64,000 bases of DNA from assembly GCF_018130465.1 (NCBI RefSeq), contig NZ_JAFCKJ010000002.1, forward strand, positions 868,001-932,000, read 5' to 3'. The notes beneath the pieces are model-generated. The model saw nothing but the letters and a program-made list of their open reading frames with translations. It was not told where the DNA came from and did no database searches. Position numbers and translations under genes: made by a program. Origin of the DNA: Bradyrhizobium canariense. GTDB lineage: Bacteria > Pseudomonadota > Alphaproteobacteria > Rhizobiales > Xanthobacteraceae. This document shows, piece after piece, positions 52,450-61,693 of the stretch. The stretch's first letter is position 1, and each line of letters opens with the position of its first letter.

Positions 52450-53313
52450 CTACGCCGCCTTCGCCTGCACGTCGTCGCAGAACTCCGCCAGCCGATCCGC
52501 CAGCCGCAGCGTCGCCGGGCTGGCGCCCGGCGCGGCCATCAGCGCCACCTCGGTCCGGTTGATCGGCGCAAAGCCGTCCGTCGCGGTCAGCACGCGGTGG
52601 TCGGCCTGGATCGACATCTCCGACAGGATGCTCAACCCCATGCCGGCCGCGACCGCGGCCTGGATGCCGGCGAGGCTCGATGAGGTGTAGGACATGTGCC
52701 AAATGCGCCCCGCGCTTTCCAGCGCGTGGATGGCGCCGGCGCGGTAGAGGCAGCCGAGCGGAAAGCCGATCAGCGGCACGGAAGCGACATCGGCGTGGAT
52801 TGGATGGCTCTTGCTGGTGACCCAGTGCACCTGCTCCGGCCACACCGCAATCGCGCCCTTCTCGCCAGCCTCGCGCTTGAATAGCGCCAGGTCCAGTTCG
52901 CCGCGATCGAGGTCGCGCGACAGGTTCTTGCTCTGGTCGGCGCGTACATCGAGCCGCAGGCCCGGATGCGAGCGCGAGAATGCGCCGAGCAGTTTCGCCA
53001 GCCGATACGCCGCGAAATCCTCGGGGATGCCGAGCCGGATCGCGCCTTCGCCGTCGGGCTGGCTCAGCACGTCGCGCGCCTCCTCGGCGAGCGACAAGAG
53101 CCGCCGCGCATAGGACAGCAGCCGCTCGCCGGCTTCGGTCGGGCGCACGTCCTTGCCGTCGCGATGCAGCAGGACCTGGCCGACGTCCTCCTCCAGCCGC
53201 TTGATCTGCTGGCTGACGGTCGATTGCGTGCGATGGACGCGCTCGCCGGCCCGGGTGAAGCCGCCAGCATCGACCACCGACACGAAGCTGCGCAGGAGCT
53301 CGAGATCGAGCAT
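52450..53313 (-). CDS. LysR-family transcriptional regulator
   Basis: About 287 residues. The helix-turn-helix is MLDLELLRSFVSVVDAGGFT with RAGERVHRTQSTVSQQIKRL. Effector-domain blocks include AIRLGIPEDFAAYRLAKLLG and DLDRGELDLALFKREAG. ATG 53313 follows GGAGG at 5 nt. It is divergent from an EamA transporter across about 98 bp that contain the AT-rich near-palindrome TTAATCATTTAA, so it probably regulates the transporter. Confidence 0.9.
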   Translation of the reverse strand: MLDLELLRSFVSVVDAGGFTRAGERVHRTQSTVSQQIKRLEEDVGQVLLHRDGKDVRPTEAGERLLSYARRLLSLAEEARDVLSQPDGEGAIRLGIPEDFAAYRLAKLLGAFSRSHPGLRLDVRADQSKNLSRDLDRGELDLALFKREAGEKGAIAVWPEQVHWVTSKSHPIHADVASVPLIGFPLGCLYRAGAIHALESAGRIWHMSYTSSSLAGIQAAVAAGMGLSILSEMSIQADHRVLTATDGFAPINRTEVALMAAPGASPATLRLADRLAEFCDDVQAKAA

Positions 53314-53411
53314 GGGCGCCTCCATTGAAAAATCCACTGATGGGCAGTTAATCATTTAATTTCCAAATGACAAGCCGGGTCCTTAGATCGAGGGTTCAGG
53401 AGAAGGCCCAC

Positions 53412-54323
53412 ATGTCCCTCGCGCCCTCGATCGCCGTTCCCCGCGGCCGCTTCAACACGCTGCCGCTCGCGATCGGCCTGTTCTGCCTGCTCTGGAGCTA
53501 CGCCTTCGTCGCCGGCAAGATCGGCGTGACCCACTGCCCGCCGCTGATCCTGCTCGCCGCGCGCTTCTCGCTCGCCGGCATCTTGATCCTTGGCGCAACG
53601 CTGATCCGCGGCGACGGCTGGTCGCTGTCCTGGCGCGATGCCGCCATTTTCGCCGTGCTCGGCATCGCCAACAACGCGCTCTATCTCGGGCTCGGCTACA
53701 CCGGCCTGCAGTCGGTCTCCGCCGGCCTCGGCGGGCTGATCGTGTCGGCCAATCCGGTGTTCACGGCGGGCCTTGCCGCGCTTCTGCTCGGCGAAGGCAT
53801 GACGTGGCGCAAAGCGAGCGGCCTCCTGCTCGGCATCATCGGCGTGACGGCGATCGTCTGGCACCGGCTGTCGGTCGGCACCGACTCACTGCACGGCATC
53901 GTCTTCATGCTGGCCTCGCTCGCCTCCCTCGTCGCCGGCACGATCCTGTTCAAGCTGCTCGCGCCGAAGGGAAGCCTGTGGATCGGCAATGGCGTGCAGA
54001 ATCTTGCCGCCGGCATCGTGCTGACGCCGGTGGCGCTGACCTTCGCCGACGTTCATGCCATCGACTTCACGCCGGGCCTGATCGGCGCCTTCGCCTTCCT
54101 GGTGCTCGGCGGCTCGATCCTCGCCTACTGGCTCTGGTTTCATCTCCTGAAAGTGTGTGGCGCAACGGCTGCGAGTGCCTATCATTTCCTGATGCCGCCG
54201 CTCGGCATGCTGTTCGCCTTCATCGTTCTTGGCGAGCACGTCGAGGCGCGCGATCTGCTCGGCATCATCCCGGTCGCACTCGGCATCTATCTGGTGACGC
54301 GGCCCGCCAAGTCTGCATCCTAA
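53412..54323 (+). CDS. EamA/DMT-family transporter
   Basis: A 303-residue protein with ten predicted membrane helices in two EamA repeats (LAIGLFCLLWSYAFVAGKIG ... LLLGEGMTWRKASGLLLGII and GTDSLHGIVFMLASLASLVA ... ILGEHVEARDLLGIIPVALG-like end). Family members export amino acids and other metabolites. GGAGAAGG precedes the ATG. It is divergent from the LysR gene and followed 12 bp later by an MBL hydrolase. Confidence 0.9.
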   Translation: MSLAPSIAVPRGRFNTLPLAIGLFCLLWSYAFVAGKIGVTHCPPLILLAARFSLAGILILGATLIRGDGWSLSWRDAAIFAVLGIANNALYLGLGYTGLQSVSAGLGGLIVSANPVFTAGLAALLLGEGMTWRKASGLLLGIIGVTAIVWHRLSVGTDSLHGIVFMLASLASLVAGTILFKLLAPKGSLWIGNGVQNLAAGIVLTPVALTFADVHAIDFTPGLIGAFAFLVLGGSILAYWLWFHLLKVCGATAASAYHFLMPPLGMLFAFIVLGEHVEARDLLGIIPVALGIYLVTRPAKSAS

Positions 54324-54335
54324 GGAAGATTCATC

Positions 54336-55109
54336 ATGCCCATCTCCATCACCCTGATCGGCGGCCCCACCGCGCTGATCGAGATCGACGGCTTTCGCCT
54401 GCTCACCGATCCCACCTTCGATGCGCCCGGTGCCTACCAATTGCCGCATGTCAAGCTGGAGAAGACGATCGGCCCTGCGCTCAAGGCCGACGCGGTCGGT
54501 CCGATCGATGCGGTCCTGCTCAGCCACGACCAGCATTCGGACAATCTCGACAACTCCGGCCGCGAGTATCTCAAGCACGCAAAGCGCGTCCTGACGACAG
54601 AAGCCGGCGCAAAACGCCTCGGCGGGCATGCTGAGGGCCTGGCGCCCTGGGGCACGGCGCATCTGAAAGATCGCGACGGCAATTCGCTGACGATCACCGC
54701 GACCCCGGCGCGTCACGGCCCGGCCGGCATCGAGCCGCTGTCAGGTGACGTCATCGGCTTCGTGGTGTCGTCAAGCCGGAGCGACACAACTTCGGTCTAT
54801 ATCAGCGGCGACACCACCTGGTTCGACGGCGTCGCCGAGGTCGCGCGCCGCTTCAAATGCGGCGTGGTGATGCCCTTCGCCGGCGCCGCGCAAACGCGCG
54901 GGCCGTTCCATCTCACCATGGACACCAACGACACCATCGAGACCGCACGCGCCTTCCCCGACGCGATGATCGTGCCTGTTCATACGGAGGGTTGGGCACA
55001 TTTCCGCCAGAACAGCGAGGATTTGCGCAAGACCTTCGACGTGCTCGGCTTCGGGACGCGGTTGCGATTGCTGGAGCCGGGCGTGCCGACGGTGGTGCAG
55101 GCGCCGTGA
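54336..55109 (+). CDS. UlaG-like MBL-fold metal-dependent hydrolase
   Basis: A 257-residue protein. ALIEIDGFRLLTDPTFDAPG and VLLSHDQHSDNLDNSGREYL (H-D-Q-H-S-D-N-L-D) match the UlaG-like/Zn-dependent hydrolase family. TATPARHGPAGIEPLSGDVI and SVYISGDTTWFDGV give later ligands. The histidine to glutamine spacing differs slightly from classical H-x-H-x-D-H. Co-transcribed with the EamA transporter. Substrate unknown. Confidence 0.88.
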   Translation: MPISITLIGGPTALIEIDGFRLLTDPTFDAPGAYQLPHVKLEKTIGPALKADAVGPIDAVLLSHDQHSDNLDNSGREYLKHAKRVLTTEAGAKRLGGHAEGLAPWGTAHLKDRDGNSLTITATPARHGPAGIEPLSGDVIGFVVSSSRSDTTSVYISGDTTWFDGVAEVARRFKCGVVMPFAGAAQTRGPFHLTMDTNDTIETARAFPDAMIVPVHTEGWAHFRQNSEDLRKTFDVLGFGTRLRLLEPGVPTVVQAP

Positions 55110-55157
55110 TCGCCGCAGTCGTCGCTGTGAACCGGTAAACGCGAACTGCTCCTCCAA

Positions 55158-55280
55158 CGTCGTCCTGGCGAAAGCCAGGACCCATTACCCCGACTGGTTG
55201 TTGTTGCGGCAAGCTGTGGCCAGAGCGTCCTATACCAACGATCGCTTGTGGTAATGGGTCCTGGCTTTCGTCAGGACGAC
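55158..55280. repeat. Intergenic palindromic repeat
   Basis: CGTCGTCCTGGCGAAAGCCA near 55158 and its complement ending CTTTCGTCAGGACGAC near 55280 form the arms, with ACCCATTACC/GGTAATGGGT next. It separates two convergent genes. Confidence 0.85.
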
Positions 55281-55320
55281 TCGGAGATACCTCGTTCACC
55301 TTCGTGTGCAGCTAGGCGTC

Positions 55321-56091
55321 TCAATCCTTCCTGAAAACGATCGACGCCATCCACCCGGTCATCAGCGCCATCGCCGCCGTGACCAGTCCGTAGATCAGCC
55401 CGTTCTGCCGCGCGGTGGTGGCGACGAACTGCTCGAAGCCGACCTTGACGATCTCGAACGCGGTCTCGGTCTTGCCGATGAACGCGCCGTCGGCAAACAG
55501 CTTGATCTCCACCTCATAGGTGCCGATCGGCACCTCCGCCGGCAGTGGAATGCCGGTGCGGAACAACGTCGGTGTCAGGAACGTCACCGCGCTCGGATCC
55601 TCGCGATAGAGACCGCGCTGGGTGCGCAGGCGGATGAAGGCCGAGCGGAACACGTCGTTCGGCACCACGTCGGCATAGTCGCCGCTGACGCGTTGGGTCA
55701 GCAGCACGTTGTTGAGCCCGATCTGCTGGCGCCGCGCGATCTCGGGCGAGGTGATCGCCTCGAAGGAGCGGTTGGCGAACAGCGCGAGATAGCTCGGCAC
55801 CTCCAAGAACTGGCGGTAGTCGGTATTGATCCAGATCCCGAAGGTGCGCTCCTTGCGCCGCGTCACCATGTCGGCGCGCGGGCCCATCACCGTGACGACG
55901 AGATCGTAGGTCCTGCGGTCGACGGGCGTGGAGGCGTCCTTCTCGACCGAGCCGAACAGCACCAGCTCCTCGCCGGAATAGTTCGGCGTCACCGTGACGC
56001 GATGGTTGGAGACCGACACGATCAGCCGCTCGGCGCGTGCGACGGAGCCGAGCAGCAGAACGAGCAGGACTGCGAGAGCTGCGCGCATCAT
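55321..56091 (-). CDS. TIGR02186-type membrane protein linked to TauE/SafE
   Basis: A 256-residue protein with a signal peptide (MMRAALAVLLVLLLGSVARA). A beta-rich periplasmic domain follows (RLIVSVSNHRVTVTPNYSGE, ELVLFGSVEKD, MVTRRKERTFGIWINTDYRQ). It ends with a C-terminal membrane helix (IYGLVTAAMALMTGWMASIV). It matches TIGR02186, a family found next to TSUP exporters in alphaproteobacteria. Its ATG overlaps the stop of the TauE/SafE gene (ATGA), so the two are coupled. Role unproven, probably in sulfite/sulfonate-type export. Confidence 0.82.
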   Translation of the reverse strand: MMRAALAVLLVLLLGSVARAERLIVSVSNHRVTVTPNYSGEELVLFGSVEKDASTPVDRRTYDLVVTVMGPRADMVTRRKERTFGIWINTDYRQFLEVPSYLALFANRSFEAITSPEIARRQQIGLNNVLLTQRVSGDYADVVPNDVFRSAFIRLRTQRGLYREDPSAVTFLTPTLFRTGIPLPAEVPIGTYEVEIKLFADGAFIGKTETAFEIVKVGFEQFVATTARQNGLIYGLVTAAMALMTGWMASIVFRKD

Positions 56092-57005
56092 CCGCTCACC
56101 CCCAGTTCGCGAATGGTGAAGAGGTCCGCAGGTTCGATCACCAGCTCGATCGCGAAGCGGACGCCGACCGAGAGGATCAGCAGGCCGAGCAGCAGCCGCA
56201 ACTGCTCGCCGCGGATCTTCTGGCCGGCGCGTGCGCCGAATTGCGCGCCGGTGACGCCGCCGACCATCAGGATCAGCGCCAGCACGGCGTCGACCAGGTG
56301 GTTGGTCACCGCATGCAGCAAGGTCGCAAACAGCATCGTGACCAGCGTCAGGACCATCGAGGTGCCGATCACCGTCGAGGTCGGCACCCGCAGCACATAG
56401 ATCATGATCGGCACCAGGATGAAGCCGCCGCCGATGCCCATGATGGCGCCGATGAAGCCGATCACGATGCCGACGATCACGACCGGAATGACCGAGAGGT
56501 AGATCTTGGAGCGCTTGAACCGCATCTTCAGCGGCAGGCCATGGATCCAGTTGTGCGTGCGTCGTGGCGGCACCGCGCCGCGCCGGGTCCGCATCAGGGC
56601 GCGCAAGCCTTCGGAGAACATCAGGCTGCCGACGGTGGTGAGCAGCACGACGTAGGACAGTGCGATCATCAGATCGAGCTGGCCGAGCGCGCGCAACTGC
56701 GTGAAGGTCCACACGCCGAGCGCCGTCCCGGTCACGCCGCCGCTGAGCAGCACGCTCGCCAGCGCCGGATCGATCGCGCGTCGTCGCCAATAGGCGAGCG
56801 CGCCGGAAAACGAGGAAGCTGCGATGTGGCTCGCGACGGAGGCGACCGCGACCGCCGGCGTGATGCCGATGAAGATCAGCAGCGGCGTCATCAGGAAGCC
56901 GCCGCCGATCCCGAACATGCCGGAGACGAAGCCGACCGCCGCGCCCATCGCCAGCACGAGGAAGACGTTGACCGGAAGATCGGCGATCGGAAGGTAGAGC
57001 TGCAT
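56088..57005 (-). CDS. TauE/SafE (TSUP) family anion exporter
   Basis: A 305-residue membrane protein with about eight helices in two related halves, each with the GIGGGF motif: GFVSGMFGIGGGFLMTPLLI and FIGAIMGIGGGFILVPIMIY. TSUP proteins transport sulfite, sulfonates or related anions. It is translationally coupled to the TIGR02186 gene. A cytoplasmic loop of about 35 residues (RTRRGAVPPRRTHNWIHGLP) separates the halves. Confidence 0.9.
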   Translation of the reverse strand: MQLYLPIADLPVNVFLVLAMGAAVGFVSGMFGIGGGFLMTPLLIFIGITPAVAVASVASHIAASSFSGALAYWRRRAIDPALASVLLSGGVTGTALGVWTFTQLRALGQLDLMIALSYVVLLTTVGSLMFSEGLRALMRTRRGAVPPRRTHNWIHGLPLKMRFKRSKIYLSVIPVVIVGIVIGFIGAIMGIGGGFILVPIMIYVLRVPTSTVIGTSMVLTLVTMLFATLLHAVTNHLVDAVLALILMVGGVTGAQFGARAGQKIRGEQLRLLLGLLILSVGVRFAIELVIEPADLFTIRELGVSG

Positions 57006-57129
57006 CGAGGGACCACGCTCCGGCGAGACGGATCGATTGCGCGGAATGCTCGCAGGAAGACGGAACGATTGCCGCGCCCCTCAATAGCCGAATTCGCCGC
57101 CGGGAGGGACCAGGAATTTCGGGCGTGGT

Positions 57130-57285
57130 GAATGGGCGTGAGGAGGGCGATCGAGGCTTTTGCTCCTCGCCCTGAGGAGCCTGCGCAGCAGGCGTCTCGA
57201 AGGGCGAGGCCCGGATCGGAGAGGCGGGCCTGCATGGTTCGAGACGCACGCAAGAGCGCGCTCCTCACCATGAGGGGAGAGAGCC
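57130..57285. repeat. Intergenic palindromic repeat
   Basis: GAGGAGCCTGCGCAGCAGGC with CGTCTCGAAGGGCGAGGCCC near 57174-57213 and the complementary GGGCCTGCATGGTTCGAGAC...GAGCGCGCTCCTC near 57230-57268 give two arms. It is the familiar gaggagcc...ggctcctc type of bradyrhizobial repeat. Confidence 0.65.
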
Positions 57286-60200
57286 TCAGTGCACCGCCGA
57301 GGCCGAGCGCTTGCTCGCGACCGCCTTCGGCGCGGGCTTTGCGTTCGCTTGCGGCGCGCTGTCCCAGCCGCCGTTCGGGGCCGGAACGTTGACCGCATCG
57401 TCGGGCTGCGGCTCGGCGCTGAACGTCTGGATCGCGAGCTTGGCGGCGGCGAGCGATTGCGGGTCGAGCCGCTTGGCGACGTCGTCGCGCTTGCCGGCCG
57501 CATCGGCGTCACCCTGGGCGGCGGCGAGGGTGAACCATTTGTAGGATTCGGCGAGGTTCTGCTCCACCCCGATGCCGCGGGCATAGAGGATGCCGAGGTT
57601 GAACTGGCTGTCGGCGACGCCGCGATCGGCGGCCTTCCGGAACCATTGTGCCGCGCTCTTGTAGTTGGCGCCGCGTCCGCCGCCATCGGCGTCGAGCACG
57701 GCGAGATTGTGCATCGCCTTGGCGTTGCCGCGCTCGGCCGCCTGCGTGTAGTAGCGGCGGGCGATGTCGGCGTCCTTCTTCACGCCAAGACCCTTTTCGT
57801 AGAGGGTGCCGAGGCGGAAGGTCGCGGGCACCACGCCGGCCTGCGCCGCGCGGTCGTACCATTTGGCGGCTTCGTCGTAATTCGCGGCCACGCCCTTGCC
57901 CTCGGCAAAGCGCACGCCGATCTCGTAGGCCGCGGTCGCATCGCCCTTCATCGCGGCGGCGCGCAAGCCGGGGCCACCGATGCCGTCAGGCAGTTTTTCG
58001 CTCGGCGGCACCTGGATCATCGCGAGTTTCGTGCGGCCCGTGCCCGACAGCGCGCCAGTGACGTCGCTGGAGGCCGGCTGCGGGGCTGCGGCGGGCAACG
58101 GCGGAATTTCAACCGAGGCCGAGTTGCCCGAACTGGCGGGAGCCGGCGCGGCATTGTTCTGGGATTGCCGCCCGATCGGGGTCGGCGAGGTCATCGACGG
58201 CGTGACCTGCTCGGGCGTCGCGGGTTTGCTCTCGACCGGCGGCGGGGTCTGCGGCGCGGGTGCGGGCGACGAATTCTCCATCGCCTGCGGCGACGGCGAC
58301 GGGCTGCCGCCATCGAGCAGGTTCATCGCCATCTTGAAGGTGCCGAGCACGATCACGACCACGCTCGCGCCGACCAGCAGCGAGCGGATCTTCGAGGTGA
58401 TGGTCGAACCGCCGTCCTTGCCCTTGTCCTTGGACCGATCGGCTCCTGCCTTGGCGCCGCGGGCCGGCTTTTCCGGCTGTGCGGCGGCGGCCTGGGCAGC
58501 GCGGCGCGCGGCAGCGATGAAGCTCGACGACGACACCGGCTCCTTCGGCGCGGCCGGGATTTCGCTGATTGCGCTTTCGGACGCAGCAATGCGCTCCGAC
58601 GGCGTGGCGACGCGTGCACCCGGCCGGGTGCCCGGCTCGAGCGGATGATCAGGCGGCAGTTCGGGCGCAAGCGCGGCGCGCGTGGGCGCCGTATGCGGCT
58701 CCAGGATTTCGCTGATCGCGCGCGGCGGAACGGGGGGCGCCATCGGCATCGTCGGCGGCAGCGGCGCTGCCGGCGCGGCGGTATGGAATTCGCGCGGCGC
58801 GGCGGCGAAGGCGGCTTGCGCCGCTTGCGCAGCGGCCGGATTGGGCAGCTCGGGCTTCGGATCGTATTTCGGGTGCTGCTGTGCTTGCTGCCGCGGCTCG
58901 CGCGCCATCGGCGCGGGCTCCACGGGAGCGGCCATCGGCATCGGCATCGGCATCGGCTGCGGCGCAGGGGCGGGCGGCGCCGTGCGCACGTTGCGAAGAT
59001 CGCCCTCGATCATGGAGAGGCGATCGACGACGTGGCCAAGTGCGTTGTGGACGGCCTCTAGCGAATCCTGGGTGCTCCGGTTGGTCTCGGCCTGGTTGAA
59101 GCGGATGTCGGAGAGTTCGCGCTTGACGAGATCGACCATTCCGGAATCGGCAGGCGGCGCGGAGTTGCGGCTCTCGGCCAGCGCGGAATAGGTCGCCTGC
59201 TGCCGCTCCAGGTGGCGCAGGATGTCGTGCAGCCCGTCCTCGACGCGGCTGAAATTGCCGTTGCGCGGATCGGAGGCGGCCTCGATCCGCTCCAGCAGAT
59301 ACGAGACCCGCTGTTCAAGATGAGCAAAGGTCGAAGCCGAGTCGCTGCCGACCTGCATGCGGTCGAAACGGTCGGACAGGGCGCGGATCGCGCTTTCGAG
59401 ATGCTCGCTGCTCTCGGATGGCTGAGGCCGCTCGCGCGTTTCCAGCGCGGCGGTGAGCGCCGCGATGCGCTGCTCCAGCACCGCAAAACTGTCGCCTTGG
59501 CCGGACGGGCGGGTGACCTGGTCGACCTTCGACGACAGCAGCTGCACGTCGTCCGAGAGCCGTGCCAGCGCCTCGTTGGAGGCGACATTGGAGACGATGC
59601 CGCGCAGCGCCGAGATCGCGCCTTCGAGCTGGCGGACCGTCGAGGGATCGTCATTGGCGCGCAGGATCAGATCGAGCTTGGCGCCGAGATTGCGGATCGC
59701 CTCGTCATAGCCGGTGAGCTGCTCGGCCGGCGTCAGCGTCCGCAGCACCTGCTTGATGTCGGACAGCGCGTGCTCGATGCCGGCCAGGACCTGACCGTCG
59801 GTGCCGTTGGAGCGGGTCTCGTCGATGCGCCGATGCAGCGAGCGGATCTCGTTCTCGATCGATTCGATCGCGCGGCGCGGCATCGCCTCGGTGATGGCGT
59901 TGCGGATCTCCGCAAGCTCGCTGCGGAAGGTGTTGATCGCCTGCTCGGTATTGTCAGGGCGCTGGAGCGATTCGATCTGGCTCGTGATCTTGAGCAGATG
60001 GCGCTCGAGCGCAGAGAAATCCGGCCCCGGCTGCGGTGGCGGCGGAGCGTAGGCAGGCGCGGGCGGCGCCATCGGTGGCGCGAAATGAGCTGCCGCAGGC
60101 GCGATCGGCGGCGCGGCGCGCGGCGGCATCTGCCTGGGCGTAAAGCCGTCGAGCTCGCTCTGCCGCGCCGTGATCTCGGCGACCGCGACGTCGAACGAAG

Positions 60201-60717
60201 CGGGGCTCAGGGGCGGTGAGTTGCGATAGACCTGCGCTGCCGCGCGCTCGACCGCATCGGCCTGGCGCTGGCGCGTTTCAACGGGTGCCTGCCGCGGTGC
60301 CGGAGCCTGCTGCGGCTTTGAGATTTGCGACAGCCGCGCATCGAGGCGCGAGATCGCGTCGTTGAGCTGGCGCGCAACGCCGTCCTGTCGCGAAGGATCC
60401 TGTCGCGAAGGGTCTTGTCGCGAAGCGTCCTGGCGCGGGGCGGGCTTCGAAATCCGTTCGATCTGCTGGGTGATGGCGTCGAGCCGCTGGTGGATGTCGG
60501 CGACTTCGCGGCTTTCCTGGCTCGGTATCTGGTTCGGAACGTTCGGGGCTTGCGGACGCTGGTCGTAAAGTCCGCGAAAGTTTGGCGGGGCAGTTTCGCC
60601 GAGCGTGGAGTTCAGCCAATCATTGAGTGACATGCCGGCGCGACGCGCAGCAGCTTCGGCCCGCTCCCGGACGGATGGATCGATGCCGTCAACACTCCAC
60701 GATACGCGCGAATTCAT
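57286..60717 (-). CDS. PodJ-like polarity protein with coiled coils and Sel1 repeats
   Basis: A 1,143-residue protein. The N-terminus SVRERAEAAARRAGMSLNDW is followed by long amphipathic, coiled-coil-forming repeats (residues about 70-550, for example LEQRVSYLLERIEAASDPRN). Next come a Pro/Ala-rich region (PMPMPMPMAAPVEPAP), one transmembrane helix (IRSLLVGASVVVIVLGTFKM, about residue 790), and periplasmic Sel1-like repeats (AAYEIGVRFAEGKGVAANYD, ATFRLGTLYEKGLGVKKDAD, AQWFRKAADRGVADSQFNLG). This is the layout of the Caulobacter/rhizobial PodJ polar-localisation factor. A C-terminal peptidoglycan-binding domain is not seen. Confidence 0.82.
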   Translation of the reverse strand: MNSRVSWSVDGIDPSVRERAEAAARRAGMSLNDWLNSTLGETAPPNFRGLYDQRPQAPNVPNQIPSQESREVADIHQRLDAITQQIERISKPAPRQDASRQDPSRQDPSRQDGVARQLNDAISRLDARLSQISKPQQAPAPRQAPVETRQRQADAVERAAAQVYRNSPPLSPASFDVAVAEITARQSELDGFTPRQMPPRAAPPIAPAAAHFAPPMAPPAPAYAPPPPQPGPDFSALERHLLKITSQIESLQRPDNTEQAINTFRSELAEIRNAITEAMPRRAIESIENEIRSLHRRIDETRSNGTDGQVLAGIEHALSDIKQVLRTLTPAEQLTGYDEAIRNLGAKLDLILRANDDPSTVRQLEGAISALRGIVSNVASNEALARLSDDVQLLSSKVDQVTRPSGQGDSFAVLEQRIAALTAALETRERPQPSESSEHLESAIRALSDRFDRMQVGSDSASTFAHLEQRVSYLLERIEAASDPRNGNFSRVEDGLHDILRHLERQQATYSALAESRNSAPPADSGMVDLVKRELSDIRFNQAETNRSTQDSLEAVHNALGHVVDRLSMIEGDLRNVRTAPPAPAPQPMPMPMPMAAPVEPAPMAREPRQQAQQHPKYDPKPELPNPAAAQAAQAAFAAAPREFHTAAPAAPLPPTMPMAPPVPPRAISEILEPHTAPTRAALAPELPPDHPLEPGTRPGARVATPSERIAASESAISEIPAAPKEPVSSSSFIAAARRAAQAAAAQPEKPARGAKAGADRSKDKGKDGGSTITSKIRSLLVGASVVVIVLGTFKMAMNLLDGGSPSPSPQAMENSSPAPAPQTPPPVESKPATPEQVTPSMTSPTPIGRQSQNNAAPAPASSGNSASVEIPPLPAAAPQPASSDVTGALSGTGRTKLAMIQVPPSEKLPDGIGGPGLRAAAMKGDATAAYEIGVRFAEGKGVAANYDEAAKWYDRAAQAGVVPATFRLGTLYEKGLGVKKDADIARRYYTQAAERGNAKAMHNLAVLDADGGGRGANYKSAAQWFRKAADRGVADSQFNLGILYARGIGVEQNLAESYKWFTLAAAQGDADAAGKRDDVAKRLDPQSLAAAKLAIQTFSAEPQPDDAVNVPAPNGGWDSAPQANAKPAPKAVASKRSASAVH
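58931..58960 (-). repeat. GGCATC hexamer run coding Met-Pro repeats
   Basis: Four near-perfect GGCATC units encode the repeat PMPMPMP in the linker of the PodJ-like protein. It is a short, potentially slippery microsatellite that would change length by dipeptides. Confidence 0.7.
60383..60442 (-). repeat. Four 15-bp tandem repeats coding for RQDPS
   Basis: Four imperfect units of the type TCCTGTCGCGAAGGG lie head to tail and encode RQDAS-RQDPS-RQDPS-RQDGV in the N-terminal linker of the PodJ-like protein. The 15-bp period preserves the frame. Confidence 0.8.
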
Positions 60718-60910
60718 GACTCTGTCCGGTTCCGACTCCGGCGCCCCACCCGGCGCCTCCAGCCTCCCCACGCGTGCCAGTTGCAAAGACAATCGAATTT
60801 GGCGCGGGTCGTCTGCCTCGAAAACCGACTTTTGTCTGTTACGGTAAATAACGGGTTAAGGAACCCGTTGACGGTGTCTTAAAGTTGGGCGGCGGGGACT
60901 TGGGGGCACC

Positions 60911-61017
60911 GGTGTCATGCTCCGCGAAGGCGGGGCATCCAGTACGCCGTAGCTCCTCGGTTCTAGCCGCGCCGCCTCTGGAATACTGGATCGCCCGCCT
61001 GCGCGGGCGATGACAGC
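60911..61017. repeat. Intergenic palindromic repeat
   Basis: TGTCATGCTCCGCGAAGGCG with GGGCATCCAGTA near 60911-60942 pairs with TACTGGATCGCCC...GCGGGCGATGACA ending near 61015. It lies between the PodJ-like promoter and the PadR stop. Confidence 0.8.
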
Positions 61018-61063
61018 AGAGTATGCTGGAACGGCTTGCCGTAACGTCGCGGCTCTAAAGGCC

Positions 61064-61654
61064 TCAGCCCTTGCCCTCGCGCTTGCCATCTTCCAGCAGC
61101 ACCACGGTGCCCTTGGCACTCATCGCCGACAGCGCCTCGAGCGCCTCTTCGCAGAAATCGGCCACCATCTGCTCATGCCGGGCGCCGAGCTGAAGCAGGA
61201 GGAGGTTACCGAGGTCGAGCACGCCGGTCGCGGTCCCTTCCGGAAAGCGCTTCTTCAGGATGCGCTCGTAGTTCTCGTGGCGATCGCGGTGGTGCTCGAG
61301 CCGGGCCATCAGGTCGGTGCGCATGGGCTCGATTCCGATGCTGTCGAGCGCATGCAATCGCACCAGCAGGTCGTCCTTGATGGAGGGGGGCGTGCTTGGC
61401 CGCGCGGCCCAGTGCCGCAGCGCTGTTCGGCCTTCCGGAGTAAGCGTATAGATCAGTTTATTGGGTTTGCCGGATTGCACGACCTCGCGGCCCTGGATGT
61501 AGCCGCGGTCGCGCAACTTGGAGAGTTCGCGGTAGATTTGCTGGTGGTCGGCCTTCCAGAAAAAGCCGATCGAGGAGTCGAACGTCTTGGCGAGCTCGTA
61601 GCCCGTCATCGGACGTTCCGTCAGGCATGCGAGGATTGCGTCGCCCAGTGCCAT
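61064..61654 (-). CDS. PadR-family transcriptional regulator
   Basis: A 196-residue protein. The N-terminal winged helix is MALGDAILACLTERPMTGYE with LAKTFDSSIGFFWKADHQQI, YRELSKLRDRGYI and GKPNKLIYTLTPEGRTAL. The C-terminal half is a helical dimerisation/effector region (LLVRLHALDSIGIEPMRTDL). PadR proteins repress genes for phenolic-acid decarboxylation, efflux and similar. It is divergent from a SnoaL-like and an acyl-CoA dehydrogenase gene, across a palindromic operator. Confidence 0.9.
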   Translation of the reverse strand: MALGDAILACLTERPMTGYELAKTFDSSIGFFWKADHQQIYRELSKLRDRGYIQGREVVQSGKPNKLIYTLTPEGRTALRHWAARPSTPPSIKDDLLVRLHALDSIGIEPMRTDLMARLEHHRDRHENYERILKKRFPEGTATGVLDLGNLLLLQLGARHEQMVADFCEEALEALSAMSAKGTVVLLEDGKREGKG

Positions 61655-61693
61655 GACCGGTCCTCCTGCTGTTCTCGACCTTAACCAATCTGC

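Noticed and set aside
55321-57249. 644-codon open frame on the minus strand spanning two genes
   Set aside because: Its 3' part is the TIGR02186 gene; the upstream part is a shadow of the TauE/SafE gene in another frame, with arginine-rich non-protein-like composition.
57289-59061. 590-codon plus-strand open frame opposite the PodJ-like gene
   Set aside because: It has Arg/Gly/His-rich shadow composition; the minus-strand gene has clear Sel1 repeats.
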